In this document: positions 52,176 to 61,677 of the stretch, one piece after another | Layout: every line of letters begins with the position of its first letter | Numbering within the stretch: the stretch's first letter is position 1 | Assembly (NCBI RefSeq): GCF_014692515.1 | Contig: NZ_JACOIK010000001.1 | Coordinates: 1-64,000 of the forward strand | Source of the DNA: Sphingobacterium micropteri | GTDB lineage: Bacteria > Bacteroidota > Bacteroidia > Sphingobacteriales > Sphingobacteriaceae | DNA: 64,000 bases | Direction of reading: 5' to 3' | Program-made: the position numbers and the translations under genes | The notes under the pieces: model-generated | The model's database searches: none | Seen by the model: only the letters and a program-made list of their open reading frames with translations | What the model was told of the DNA's origin: nothing

Positions 52176-52235
52176 CTTCTTTTTTTTAATATTTAGTATA
52201 TCACTCATCACTTATTACTTGTCATTCATTACTAA

Positions 52236-53534
52236 TTAATATCTCCTTGTTTTACTTTGATCGGTTGGCATTTCAAAAGCGGACATGACGCAGCGAAACC
52301 CGATATAAGAATGAGGCTCATATTCGACTACATAATTACGCGTTTCACTATTTAACTGTTCACCATTATCTTTCCATGAACCACCTCTTACGACTTTTCT
52401 TTTGAGGGCGTCACTGTCACGTTCATCCGCGTCGTATAGTAGAACGGGATTCAAATCATTAACGAAAGCAATAGCGGAAGGACTGTATGCATCGAGTGTC
52501 CATTCAGATACGTTTCCTGCCATATTGTAAATGCCAAAAGCATTTGGCGTGTATGATTTCACCGGAACGGTAAAGGTTGCCCCATCTTGTGAATAGGTAC
52601 CTTCCCCCTGTTTGTAATTGACCGCTAATTTCTTTTTACCTTCTTTGCCATCAATCGTTAGGCGTGTTCCGGATACGGTATCACGAGGATCTAGTTTACC
52701 TTCGGCGGCATACTGCCATTGTGCTTCTGTTGGTAAACTGAATGTTAGATGATAGCCACTCAGATAAGAGTTTTTCATAATATTCGCCATCAATTCCTTT
52801 CCTCGCCAGTCTGTATAGGCTCGTGCCTGTTTCCATGTTACACCTACGATAGGGTAATAATCAAACGACTCATGGGTAAAGTAATTGACATCCATAGATG
52901 CTAACTGGGCATTTGGAAAATCTTTAGACCAGATATCTTCTATAGGCATTACCGGAACAGTATCTGTAACATACTCGGTTTCCTCACGACCATTTGATCT
53001 CAAATACGAAAAGCGATATTTGACAGCTTCTTCGTTTAGTGCGCGGCGAGAACCTTTCATAACGACCATAGGCGCAAGTCGCTCTTGAATAGCGGGATCG
53101 TTACTTCGCCATAAGGGAGAAATACGTTTCACGCGCTTCCAATCGATTCGGCGTTGACCATCTTCACCGACAATATCCAAAAAGTATTGGTCATCGTTTA
53201 GATAATCGGTTACGGCAACCGAATCGGCTACCCAATTTACAAACTCCCGATATTGTTTGTTAGTGACTTCGGTTTCATCAATAAAGAATGCACTCAGACT
53301 AATGTTTTTACCGACATTACCGCTATCTAAAGAACTCTTGTAGAGAATGGTTCCGGATGGAACATATACCATACCCGGAGGAGCGGGAAGTTTACCACTT
53401 CTAAAAGCGGATACTTTGGGCGCACTATAAAAATTGTTTGATTTACAAGCCGCAACGACTATCAATGACGTTATCAGTGCAACAACAATAGTTCGAGGCT
53501 GGGATAACCTTTGTCTCAAATTCTTCTTATTCAT
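52236..53534 (-). CDS. gldK: Gliding motility / type IX secretion lipoprotein GldK (FGE-like fold)
   Basis: A 432-residue lipoprotein (lipobox AACKS, Cys about residue 30) of the type IX secretion core ring. The fold is that of formylglycine-generating enzymes: GMVYVPSGTILYKSSLDSGN, FFIDETEVTNKQYREFVNWV, PIVGVTWKQARAYTDWRGKE, SLPTEAQWQYAAEGKLDPRD, IYNMAGNVSEWTLDAY and a closing RGGSWKDNGEQL to GFRC. It lacks the paired catalytic cysteines of true FGE, which is normal for GldK/GldJ. It lies after an outer-membrane barrel gene and before gldN, all on the minus strand. Confidence 0.9.
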   Translation of the reverse strand: MNKKNLRQRLSQPRTIVVALITSLIVVAACKSNNFYSAPKVSAFRSGKLPAPPGMVYVPSGTILYKSSLDSGNVGKNISLSAFFIDETEVTNKQYREFVNWVADSVAVTDYLNDDQYFLDIVGEDGQRRIDWKRVKRISPLWRSNDPAIQERLAPMVVMKGSRRALNEEAVKYRFSYLRSNGREETEYVTDTVPVMPIEDIWSKDFPNAQLASMDVNYFTHESFDYYPIVGVTWKQARAYTDWRGKELMANIMKNSYLSGYHLTFSLPTEAQWQYAAEGKLDPRDTVSGTRLTIDGKEGKKKLAVNYKQGEGTYSQDGATFTVPVKSYTPNAFGIYNMAGNVSEWTLDAYSPSAIAFVNDLNPVLLYDADERDSDALKRKVVRGGSWKDNGEQLNSETRNYVVEYEPHSYIGFRCVMSAFEMPTDQSKTRRY

Positions 53535-53568
53535 TATATTATAATTTATAAGCTGTGGATGTTCGATG

Positions 53569-54261
53569 TTAATTACGATTAAATAATGCTAGTTTTACGC
53601 CTAAGGAAAGATAGGAATACTGGTCCATCTTACTATTAATAACACCATCAACATTATCTTTTGGAAGCAAGGATTGTTGATAATTGATGTTGATTGCCCA
53701 ACGTGGACCGTAAAGCGTTCGTCCTATCGGTATATCTAAACCAATGTTGAACGGAATAGCCAATTGATAGGCGTTTAAATCTTCGGAAATTTCTCCCCCG
53801 TTATTTTCGATAGATGTCTGATAGCTACCGTCTATACGGTGATTGATATTGTTTTTCATTGCCCCTACACCAGCACCTACATAAATGTTAGCCAGAATCT
53901 TACTAAATGTGCTTGCACCTAGTGTATAGTAGCTGTAGTTGGCTGGAAGAGATAGAAATTGACCGAGCCTGACTTTGGCATTGGCATTGATGGCGAGGTA
54001 ACGGTTCTCGAAATCGCTATTCCATCCATAAGCGCTTAACATCCCTTTTTCGCCTTTCACACCGACCGAGATAAAAGGGGTTATTAGTCCCTCTGCTTCT
54101 ATGTATCCCGCAAATCGCGTGTCGGTATTTCCTAAATCGGCCCAGACCATCGTACCACCTGCACCGGCACCCACACTTATAGGGCGAGAAAATTGAGCAA
54201 AAACAGCTTGTGTCGAGAAAAAAACGAACAAAACAAAAGCGGAAAATATACCTTTTTTCAT
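53569..54261 (-). CDS. Outer-membrane beta-barrel protein preceding gldK
   Basis: A 230-residue exported protein. The signal peptide (MKKGIFSAFVLFVFFSTQAVFAQ) is followed by alternating membrane strands (ISVGAGAGGTMVWADLGN, RYLAINANAKVRLGQFLSL, IYVGAGVGAMKNNINH, IPFNIGLDIPIGRTLYGPRW) and an end strand YLSLGVKLALFNRN. The pattern suggests an 8-10-stranded barrel. It is the first gene of the minus-strand unit with gldK (34-base gap) and gldN, so it may be a type IX secretion accessory. That is context only. It shows no PorP/SprF-type length (~300). Confidence 0.78.
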   Translation of the reverse strand: MKKGIFSAFVLFVFFSTQAVFAQFSRPISVGAGAGGTMVWADLGNTDTRFAGYIEAEGLITPFISVGVKGEKGMLSAYGWNSDFENRYLAINANAKVRLGQFLSLPANYSYYTLGASTFSKILANIYVGAGVGAMKNNINHRIDGSYQTSIENNGGEISEDLNAYQLAIPFNIGLDIPIGRTLYGPRWAININYQQSLLPKDNVDGVINSKMDQYSYLSLGVKLALFNRN

Positions 54262-54423
54262 TGTAATAAATTGTTTTTTTAAAATCGATACAATGAAAGC
54301 AATTATCTTGCCTTAATTTGATAATCCTGTTTTTTTTAAAATAAAATTGTTAGGAAGTGAAGGAGTTAAATTCACTTACATGTGATCTATCTACGTTGAT
54401 TATCTAAAGATGAATCGGAAAAA

Positions 54424-57141
54424 CTATTTTTTCTGAATCAACTTAATTTTCCGAGAGGTATTATCGATACGATAGCTACCTTGTTTATCTTTTTGAACTC
54501 CATCTACACTATACGTGTTTTCGCCTTCGATGTTTAATAATACGTAGGGAACGATATCAGAGGCGCCGCTACTTAAGGTCAGTTCGATCTCTTTTGTGTG
54601 AGGGTAATATTGTAATGCTAAAATTTGTCCGGCATCGGTAGTTAACCAAAGTTTCTCTTCTGCGAGAAAAACACGTGCTTTGGATGCGGTGGTGACATCT
54701 ACTTGGATGGCATTGCTTGTCTTCGTGAGATTACCACTGAACGACAACCACCCAAATTCCGAATGGTTGATGATATACGTGCCTGAATTAACGGCATATC
54801 CATAAAAGCCCGAACCGTAATCTCCACTTATACCGTCGTTTGTTAATGTGGAAGGATAAGAGTGAAACGCTGCCGGGCCGAATCCATCTTCGGTAACGTT
54901 GGCTAATGCACCCAACATTCCTGCATGTCCGACACGCAGTAAATAGAAATCTTCCGGACTACGTCTGTATTCCGTTAAGACCGGGATAGCGTTTAAGGCG
55001 GAACCATAGTGGTGGAGCTGTCGTTCGATGCGGGAAAGTTTTCCTCCATATACAAAATCCCAATAGCGTCGGGCACTGCCATTGTAGCCCCAATGCGGAA
55101 TGGCAGGCATGTAGGCAAGTATTGCATTTAACGTGGTCTGTGCTTTATCGTCGAATCCGAAATAACGTGACCACAGGTATACTTCTTCCTGACCCGTAGA
55201 GTCCCAAGGCATTTCACTTCCAAACGGATAGTTTAAGGAGCTCCAATGTAGAGCTCGCTCTTTCATGACAGCCTCAAGCTTCTCGGCAGATTCTTTGAGG
55301 CCTTCTTTCTTTAAATCTGTTAGGATAATCAAAAAGATACTTCCTTCCATTTGTCCGAATTGAGCGTAATGAGGCGCTTTTTCGACCATGGCTAGCGCGG
55401 TATGATAGGCTCGATCAAGATAGGTTTCCCAGCTTTCTTCCGATACAAGATTGTTATAGTTTCTTGCTAAACGATATAACACCCAGTGGGCAGCAGCGAC
55501 GTGTGGGTAGTTATAGGACCGACCGATGTTATCCGCCTCCTTTTTCGGCCAAGCCGACCAGACATTCCAGTTGATGGTGTCGCTATATGTTCCTTGAGGC
55601 ATCGCATCGGGCTCATAGTAAAACAAGCTCTTTACCACACCATATTTGTCTTTACCTTCCTTATGTTGTATGTTGTTGAATAGTGTTTCGTTTGTAAACC
55701 GTTTGATCTTTTCGATTTCCGTTGGATTGGGTAATAATAGTTGCTTCATAATGGCAGCGAGCCAGCTAGCTGCACCTGCTTCGTCACTTAGTCCGGCATA
55801 CCAGGCACGTCGTTCCTGTGTGACCTGCGATTGTGTTTCGTAATCGTATGTAATGATAGAAGGTGATCGTTTGAACGGGTCTTTGGGATCTTCGTACCAT
55901 TGCTTGGTGGTCAGGAAATGACCAAGATCGCGTACTACGTCTTGCTCAGGTTTAATGACCTTATAAGGTATGGTTTGAATTAACCCATCAGCATAGGTCA
56001 CCGTGAGGCGTGCCCTGCCCCATGTTTTACCAACAATTTGATAGCTGGCCCAGTTGTTTGGCGTATTGCCGATCGGCCGGATAGATAATGCTTCAGCTGG
56101 GTAAACTTTTATGCTTTTTACCGCTTCTGGGTATTTTAAAAATAGTTTGGCTAGGTTATCTTGCGGAATAACATAGCCCGGTGCCCCGATGGCTACTGGT
56201 CGCTGTTGGCGGATGAGTTCTTCCTCGATTTGTTTGATACTTGATGCTAAAACGAAGCGAAGGGCATATGTTTTGGATTCGCCGGGTTTTAATACAGTAG
56301 AGGTGGGCTCATTCCATTGTTCTATACCTCTCCATTCCGTTTCTGCGTGTGCTTTGCTATGGATCATCCACTCGTGGAAACCTTCGAAGGTAATGCTACG
56401 AGGGGTAGGATCGCTATTAAGGGGGTTATACGCTTCGAAAGCTGCGTTTTCTTGCGGTAAAACTAAGAGACTAGGGCCTTTTCCATGTAGTCTGTTAACT
56501 TGTAGATAGCCCGCTTCCATACCAATATAAGGATCGAAAAAGACGTTGTCTGTGTGTGCAGTGTCCAGATTTTTACCGTCCATATTATTGTTAAAGATCA
56601 TTGGGATGCCGAGACTACCAATTTCTATCGATTGTTTGCCATTGTTTTCGATAACGAAACGTAAGCTTAAATCGCCATTAATATTATCCCAATAGCGAGA
56701 TACTTTTAGTGGTATGCTGCCCAACGTGGGCGTGATGTCTGCGGCCGCCAGCGTATTTTGTGTGGCGGTGATGGATACGACCGGTTGGCGTTTTTGTGCT
56801 GAAGAATAGTTTTGCCAAATAAGTTCATCAACCGGACGTATCGACAGATTGATATCGCCCATGTGAAAAAATTCATCACGATCCCGTTTGGTCAACAACT
56901 CATCGGGCGTATAATCAAAAAATCGGTCATCTTTCAGTTTTAAGGAAGCTAAGGTTTGCGAAGTTTTCAATATACCCACCTGAAGTTGCGTCAAAGTGAA
57001 ATTATTGCTGCCTTGGTCGATGCCCAGTGTTGCAGGTCGTTTCTTTACTTCTTCCCAAATCGGATTTTGTGCATATAGTAACTGTTTTGGCCACGTGAAT
57101 AGCAGTAAACATAGCGTGCTTAATGCTAAGACTTTTTTCAT
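54424..57141 (-). CDS. Large secreted DUF5695-type protein (putative glycosidase-like)
   Basis: A 905-residue exported protein. After the signal peptide (MKKVLALSTLCLLLFTWPKQ) come a beta-sandwich part (about 30-300), an Ig-like stretch (AKLFLKYPEAVKSIKVYPAE through ARLTVTYADGLIQTIPYKV), and an (alpha/alpha)-barrel-like helical region from about 420 with the conserved-looking blocks RAWYAGLSDEAGAASWLAAI, WPKKEADNIGRSYNYPHVAA and HWGYNGSARRYWDFVYGG. A closing beta domain follows (SGDYGSGFYGYAVNSGTYII). I place it with DUF5695, a large uncharacterised Bacteroidota family with glycosidase-like layout, on resemblance. A start at 57150 is also possible. No operon partner exists. It diverges from the AraC regulator of the hydroxyproline genes. 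Confidence 0.72.
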   Translation of the reverse strand: MKKVLALSTLCLLLFTWPKQLLYAQNPIWEEVKKRPATLGIDQGSNNFTLTQLQVGILKTSQTLASLKLKDDRFFDYTPDELLTKRDRDEFFHMGDINLSIRPVDELIWQNYSSAQKRQPVVSITATQNTLAAADITPTLGSIPLKVSRYWDNINGDLSLRFVIENNGKQSIEIGSLGIPMIFNNNMDGKNLDTAHTDNVFFDPYIGMEAGYLQVNRLHGKGPSLLVLPQENAAFEAYNPLNSDPTPRSITFEGFHEWMIHSKAHAETEWRGIEQWNEPTSTVLKPGESKTYALRFVLASSIKQIEEELIRQQRPVAIGAPGYVIPQDNLAKLFLKYPEAVKSIKVYPAEALSIRPIGNTPNNWASYQIVGKTWGRARLTVTYADGLIQTIPYKVIKPEQDVVRDLGHFLTTKQWYEDPKDPFKRSPSIITYDYETQSQVTQERRAWYAGLSDEAGAASWLAAIMKQLLLPNPTEIEKIKRFTNETLFNNIQHKEGKDKYGVVKSLFYYEPDAMPQGTYSDTINWNVWSAWPKKEADNIGRSYNYPHVAAAHWVLYRLARNYNNLVSEESWETYLDRAYHTALAMVEKAPHYAQFGQMEGSIFLIILTDLKKEGLKESAEKLEAVMKERALHWSSLNYPFGSEMPWDSTGQEEVYLWSRYFGFDDKAQTTLNAILAYMPAIPHWGYNGSARRYWDFVYGGKLSRIERQLHHYGSALNAIPVLTEYRRSPEDFYLLRVGHAGMLGALANVTEDGFGPAAFHSYPSTLTNDGISGDYGSGFYGYAVNSGTYIINHSEFGWLSFSGNLTKTSNAIQVDVTTASKARVFLAEEKLWLTTDAGQILALQYYPHTKEIELTLSSGASDIVPYVLLNIEGENTYSVDGVQKDKQGSYRIDNTSRKIKLIQKK

Positions 57142-57330
57142 GTTAATCATCACGAGCTAAAGATAGGGTAGTTAAGCATAGGAAAGCTATTGGATTTTAA
57201 CCAAAATGACTAATATTTTCACCTTGTGCCAATGGTGTCTTGATAATATTAACTTAATATTGTAACTTTCATTCACATTTTATCGGTATAAATAGCAGTT
57301 GTAGAGTGTTGAACGATAAACTAATTTGTC

Positions 57331-58191
57331 ATGAGAATGATTCAATTTAATGTACCTTTTCCCAAGGGTAAATCTGTGCATGTACAGGAGGATAAGCTCA
57401 CGGATTTTTATCCTTATTTCCATCAACATGAAGAATATCAGTTTATGTGGATTTTGCGAGGTCGTGGAACGCTGTTTGTAGCGGATAGTTTTCATACATT
57501 CGAACAAGATGATATTTTCTTATTGGGATCGAACCAACCCCATGTTTTCAAAAGAGACGTCAACGATACCGAAGCTGTAGAGTGTGTGTCTGTCTTTTTT
57601 AATGTTAATGCGGTGTTCTCCAACCTCTCTTACATGCCGGAACTGAGCGAATTATCGACATTTTTAGCCTGTAGCTCAAACGGTTTTAAAGTGCCAGAAG
57701 AATATAAATCTCGTGTAAGACGTCGGATTGCCGTGTTGAAGAAGTTGGATACCATGGAGCGACTAATTGGTTTTTTGATGCTTTTAAAAGAATTAAATGC
57801 TGTTTCGGCGAATCTAAAACCGCTTTCTGTCGGTGGTCTGCGGGAATGGGAAAATGGGACTTTGCGCATTCATGACATTTGTCGCTATGTGAAAGAAAAT
57901 TTCAAAAGAAACATTAGCCTAGAAGAGGTGGCAAGCCATGCGAACCTGACACCTCAAGCTTTTTGCCGCTACTTTAAAAAGCATACTGGATTGACCTTTG
58001 TAAGCTACATGAATGAACTTCGTATTCAGGAAGCCTGTGAATTGATCACGTCTGAACGCTATGAAAGCATAGGATTAGTTGCCTATAATTCGGGGTTTAA
58101 TAGTATTACCAACTTCAATCGCGTATTCCGCACCGTAACGGGTTTTTCTCCCAAAGAATATTATGGACGATATAAAAACAATGTCCATTGA
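57331..58191 (+). CDS. AraC-family regulator of the hydroxyproline operon
   Basis: A 286-residue regulator. The N-terminal cupin (about 20-110) shows FHQHEEYQFMWILRGRGTLF, then FEQDDIFLLGSNQPHVF. The C-terminal AraC domain (about 185-282) has both helix-turn-helices (NISLEEVASHANLTPQAFCR and YESIGLVAYNSGFNSITNFN) and the closing TGFSPKEYYG. It lies 91 bases upstream of the four hydroxyproline genes on the same strand and is transcribed toward them. It probably senses hydroxyproline or a breakdown product (inference). The opposite neighbour is the DUF5695 gene. Confidence 0.9.
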   Translation: MRMIQFNVPFPKGKSVHVQEDKLTDFYPYFHQHEEYQFMWILRGRGTLFVADSFHTFEQDDIFLLGSNQPHVFKRDVNDTEAVECVSVFFNVNAVFSNLSYMPELSELSTFLACSSNGFKVPEEYKSRVRRRIAVLKKLDTMERLIGFLMLLKELNAVSANLKPLSVGGLREWENGTLRIHDICRYVKENFKRNISLEEVASHANLTPQAFCRYFKKHTGLTFVSYMNELRIQEACELITSERYESIGLVAYNSGFNSITNFNRVFRTVTGFSPKEYYGRYKNNVH

Positions 58192-58255
58192 CCGTTATGT
58201 TAAAATTTGGTAAGACTTGATTAAAACACGAGGAGTATCTTACTGCGATTGGCCA

Positions 58256-58263
58256 TAATTTTG
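58256..58263 (+). promoter_or_regulatory. Candidate -7 element of the hydroxyproline operon
   Basis: TAATTTTG at 58256-58263 is an exact TAnnTTTG, 20 bases before the first ATG. It implies a short leader of about 13 nt. No strong -33 TTG is visible, which would fit an activator-dependent promoter. Confidence 0.38.
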
Positions 58264-58282
58264 ATGAAAACAAAAATATAAT

Positions 58283-59182
58283 ATGGCTAATTTAAATTGG
58301 AGCGGAATTTTTCCGGCTACGTTGACCCCGTTTCACGAAAATGGTGAATTAAATTTTGAAATGCTTTCTGTTAATATTGAAGCTCAACTGGAGGCTGGTA
58401 TTGAAGGTATAATTTTAGCAGGTTCCCTAGGCGAAGCAAGTGTATTAACTGCAGACGAAAAATTTGAACTTTTGACCTACGCCTTGAATGTTATAAAAGG
58501 GAGAATACCGGTACTTCTTAATCTTACTGAAAATACGACAAAAGATGCGGTGGAATTTGCGCAAAGAGCGGAGGCGCTAGGAGCAGATGGGTTGATGGTA
58601 CTTCCGCCGATGCGATACCGAGCTGATGATAGAGAGGTGGTGGATTGGTTCCGTACAATAGCGCAGAGTACGAAACTACCGATACTTGTTTATAACAATC
58701 CGGTTGATTACGCTACATATATAACACTGGACATGTTTGAAGAATTGCTTCAAGAACCTAACATTGAAGCGGTGAAGGAATCGACTCGTGATTTGACAAA
58801 CATCACCAGATTACGTAACAGATTTGGAGATCGTTTAAAAATCTTAGCGGGCGTTGATACCATTTTTGTAGAATCCCTGATCGTCGGTGCTGATGGAGTA
58901 GTGGGAGGGCTTGTCGACGCTTTTCCAAAAGAAACGTTTGCTATTTTTGATGCTGTTAAAAAAGGTAATTTGCAAAAGGCGTTAGAAATTTACCGGTGGT
59001 TTATGCCCGTTTTAGAACTAGATATCCATCCGAAGTTAGTACAGTATATCAAATTGGCAGCGAGCAAGGAAGGATTATGTACGCCTTATACTCGTGCACC
59101 AAGACTACCGTTGGTTGGCGAAGAAAGCGACAGGATAAATAAAATAATTGATGATGCGTTAGCATCAAGACCTCAAATTTGA
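58283..59182 (+). CDS. DapA-family aldolase/deaminase: pyrroline-4-hydroxy-2-carboxylate deaminase (LhpC-like)
   Basis: A 299-residue TIM-barrel enzyme of the dihydrodipicolinate synthase family. Motifs are GIFPATLTPFHENGELNFEM near the start, ILAGSLGEASVLTADEKFEL (the Gly/Ser loop), PILVYNNP with the conserved Tyr, and the Schiff-base lysine K165 in EAVKESTRDL. In a hydroxyproline operon this member converts cis-4-hydroxy-D-proline-derived pyrroline-4-hydroxy-2-carboxylate to 2-oxoglutarate semialdehyde plus ammonia. The assignment rests on the flanking genes. A true lysine-synthesis DapA is less likely. The next gene starts 6 bases after its stop. Confidence 0.85.
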   Translation: MANLNWSGIFPATLTPFHENGELNFEMLSVNIEAQLEAGIEGIILAGSLGEASVLTADEKFELLTYALNVIKGRIPVLLNLTENTTKDAVEFAQRAEALGADGLMVLPPMRYRADDREVVDWFRTIAQSTKLPILVYNNPVDYATYITLDMFEELLQEPNIEAVKESTRDLTNITRLRNRFGDRLKILAGVDTIFVESLIVGADGVVGGLVDAFPKETFAIFDAVKKGNLQKALEIYRWFMPVLELDIHPKLVQYIKLAASKEGLCTPYTRAPRLPLVGEESDRINKIIDDALASRPQI

Positions 59183-59188
59183 TTTTTT

Positions 59189-60658
59189 ATGCATATTGAA
59201 ATGTCCAGTGAACAAATCCAAGCTATTGTAGAAGATTCATTAATTGGATACCAATATTTACAGCGTATTTCGTTAGCAGAGCGTGCAGCATTGATGCACA
59301 TTGTTGCGGATGAAATAGAAGCTTTAGATGACGAATTGATCCAAACTGCCCACGACGAGTCGGCGTTGCCGATGGCGCGTCTGGTAGGAGAAAAAGCGCG
59401 TACCGTGAATCAATGGCGTTCCTATGCGAACGCCATTAAAACGGGAATTTATGTGGAAGCTCGAATAGATACAGGTGATGGAGCAGCAAAAGCGAATATC
59501 CGTAAATATAATAAAGGGATAGGTCCTGTCGCTATTTTCGGTGCCAGTAACTTTCCCTTTGCTTTTTCTACAGCAGGGGGTGATACAGCGAGTGCAATAG
59601 GTGCCGGTTGCTCGGTCGTATTTAAAGAACATCCGGGACATCCGAAAACGTCGCAGCTTATGGCAAAGGCAATTGTGCAGGGTTTGACACGATTCGGTGC
59701 GCCGGAATCTGTATTTGGTTACGTGCAAGGAGGTTCCCATGAGGTGGGTGAAACCTTAGTGAAGCATCCGGTTATTAAGGCCGTAGCTTTCACAGGGTCT
59801 TTCGGGGGCGGAAAAGCCTTGTATGATATCGGTGTGTGTCGGGAAGAACCGATTCCCGTATTTGCAGAAATGGGAAGTATTAATCCTGTTTTTGTCCTCC
59901 CGGGATATTTAAAGGGTAATGCCGCTCGTTTTGCTACGCAATACGTGGCTTCTGTGGTCTTAGGTGTTGGACAATTCTGTACAAACCCCGGGCTTTTACT
60001 TGTCGTTAAGGATGATCCAGTGGAAGATTTTAAAAGAGAACTGTCCGCGGCGATTACCCAGGTCGGCGATGCCAAGATGTTACATGCCGGAATTACGAAA
60101 AGCTATATCGAAGCAAAATCCAGATTGGTAGATCAAACAGGAGTTACGCTTATTGGGGAAGGAGCGGCAGCGCAAGAAAATACAGCAGTAGCCGCAATTT
60201 ATAGTGCTTCTGCCGCCACTTTCTTGGAAAATAACGTGCTGTCAGAAGAGGTTTTTGGGCCGACGAGCTTGTTGATCGAGTGTGAAAATGTGGAAGAAAT
60301 GGAAGCTGTGTTAAAGGTTCTACCCGGTCAGCTCACGATGACATTTGCCGCAACCGAAGATGACATAAAGCAGCATACATCGCTGTTTAATATAGCGCAG
60401 GAAAAATGTGGGCGTTTATTGTTCGGTGGCATGCCGACGGGTGTAGAAGTGGTATATGCGATGCATCACGGTGGGCCATATCCGTCTACAACTGATAGCC
60501 GGTTCACTTCCGTTGGTCCGGATGCCGTGAAGCGTTTTATGCGTCCCATAAGCTATCAAAACTGGCCGAACGAATTTTTGCCGTTGGAGCTAAGGGATGA
60601 AAACCCATTGCAAATAGAAAGAATAATAGATAATCGTCGTACAACAGCTTCACACTAA
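59189..60658 (+). CDS. Aldehyde dehydrogenase: 2,5-dioxovalerate (alpha-ketoglutarate semialdehyde) dehydrogenase
   Basis: A 489-residue NAD(P)-dependent dehydrogenase. The opening half contains GPVAIFGASNFPFAFSTAGG and KEHPGHPKTSQLMAKAIVQ. The general base is E227 in FAEMGSINPVF, and the nucleophile is C264 in GVGQFCTNPGL. The shift from the common catalytic motif (EGG) to EMGSINP is typical of dioxovalerate dehydrogenases from hydroxyproline and uronate pathways. It would oxidise the product of the upstream deaminase to 2-oxoglutarate and so feed the TCA cycle. It lies second in the operon, with one base between its stop and the next ATG. Confidence 0.88.
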   Translation: MHIEMSSEQIQAIVEDSLIGYQYLQRISLAERAALMHIVADEIEALDDELIQTAHDESALPMARLVGEKARTVNQWRSYANAIKTGIYVEARIDTGDGAAKANIRKYNKGIGPVAIFGASNFPFAFSTAGGDTASAIGAGCSVVFKEHPGHPKTSQLMAKAIVQGLTRFGAPESVFGYVQGGSHEVGETLVKHPVIKAVAFTGSFGGGKALYDIGVCREEPIPVFAEMGSINPVFVLPGYLKGNAARFATQYVASVVLGVGQFCTNPGLLLVVKDDPVEDFKRELSAAITQVGDAKMLHAGITKSYIEAKSRLVDQTGVTLIGEGAAAQENTAVAAIYSASAATFLENNVLSEEVFGPTSLLIECENVEEMEAVLKVLPGQLTMTFAATEDDIKQHTSLFNIAQEKCGRLLFGGMPTGVEVVYAMHHGGPYPSTTDSRFTSVGPDAVKRFMRPISYQNWPNEFLPLELRDENPLQIERIIDNRRTTASH

Positions 60659-60659
60659 A

Positions 60660-61658
60660 ATGAAGAAAACTTTTTTTTGTATAGACGCACACACCTGTGG
60701 TTGTCCTGTTCGATTGGTTGCGGGGGGCGCACCGCTACTCACTGGAAATTCCATGATGGAAAGACGTTTGCATTTTATGAGGGAGTATGACTGGATACGC
60801 AAAGGACTTATGTTTGAACCTAGAGGCCACGATATGATGAGTGGAAGCATGTTATATCCCCCGGTCGATCCCGAGAATGATATTGGTATACTCTATATCG
60901 AAACAAGTGGTTGCCTACCGATGTGCGGACATGGTACGATTGGCACGGTGACAATTGCTATAGAAGAAGGCTTAGTCATACCCAAAGTGCCAGGGAAACT
61001 ACGCTTGGAAACGCCTGCTGGTCTCGTTCTGGTAGATTACAAACAAATTGGTGAAAAAGTAGAATTTGTCAAATTCACCAATGTAAAATCTTTTCTGCAT
61101 AGTGAAGCATTGGCCGTAAACTGTCCAGATCTGGGAGATATAACGGTGGATGTAGCTTATGGCGGTAACTTTTACGGAATTATTGATCCACAACAAAACT
61201 TTGTCGACATCAGCGCTTTTTCAGCAGGCCAACTTATTTATTACGGTAAGATCATCCGCCGCTTATTGAACGAAAAATATGAGTTTATACATCCCGAAGA
61301 TAGCCGTATACAGGGGCTGAGTCACATCCAATGGACGGGAAAACCGACGAAACCTAATTCATCCGGACGGAACGCTGTGCTAGTAGGCGAAAATGCTTTG
61401 GATCGATCGCCCTGCGGAACAGGTACATCGGCTCGGATGGCGCAATGGTATGCAAAGGGAAAACTACACCGAGGAGAAGAGTTTGTACACGAAAGCTATA
61501 TCGGGTCACAATTCATCGGGAAGATCGAAGAAGAAACCAGCGTGGCCTCCCGACCTGCGATTGTCCCGTCGGTGGAAGGTTGGGCAAGGATTACAGGTTA
61601 CAATACCATCTTTATAGACGATCAAGATCCTTATAAAGAAGGGTTTCAGGTTATATAA
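60660..61658 (+). CDS. 4-hydroxyproline 2-epimerase (proline racemase family)
   Basis: A 332-residue member of the proline racemase family that interconverts trans-4-hydroxy-L-proline and cis-4-hydroxy-D-proline. Both active-site cysteines are present: C89 in LPMCGHGT and C252 in SPCGTGTSARMA, so this is an epimerase and not the dehydratase in which the second Cys is Thr. The N-terminal CIDAHTCGCPVRLVAGGAPL is typical of LhpA-type enzymes. It is the entry step of the pathway, though third in gene order. It would act in the cytoplasm. Confidence 0.9.
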   Translation: MKKTFFCIDAHTCGCPVRLVAGGAPLLTGNSMMERRLHFMREYDWIRKGLMFEPRGHDMMSGSMLYPPVDPENDIGILYIETSGCLPMCGHGTIGTVTIAIEEGLVIPKVPGKLRLETPAGLVLVDYKQIGEKVEFVKFTNVKSFLHSEALAVNCPDLGDITVDVAYGGNFYGIIDPQQNFVDISAFSAGQLIYYGKIIRRLLNEKYEFIHPEDSRIQGLSHIQWTGKPTKPNSSGRNAVLVGENALDRSPCGTGTSARMAQWYAKGKLHRGEEFVHESYIGSQFIGKIEEETSVASRPAIVPSVEGWARITGYNTIFIDDQDPYKEGFQVI

Positions 61659-61677
61659 TACTATTAAAACAACGTAA

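Noticed and set aside
58283..59182. Lysine-biosynthesis dihydrodipicolinate synthase (dapA)
   Set aside because: The neighbours are epimerase, oxidoreductase and dioxovalerate dehydrogenase genes, so the hydroxyproline role fits better.
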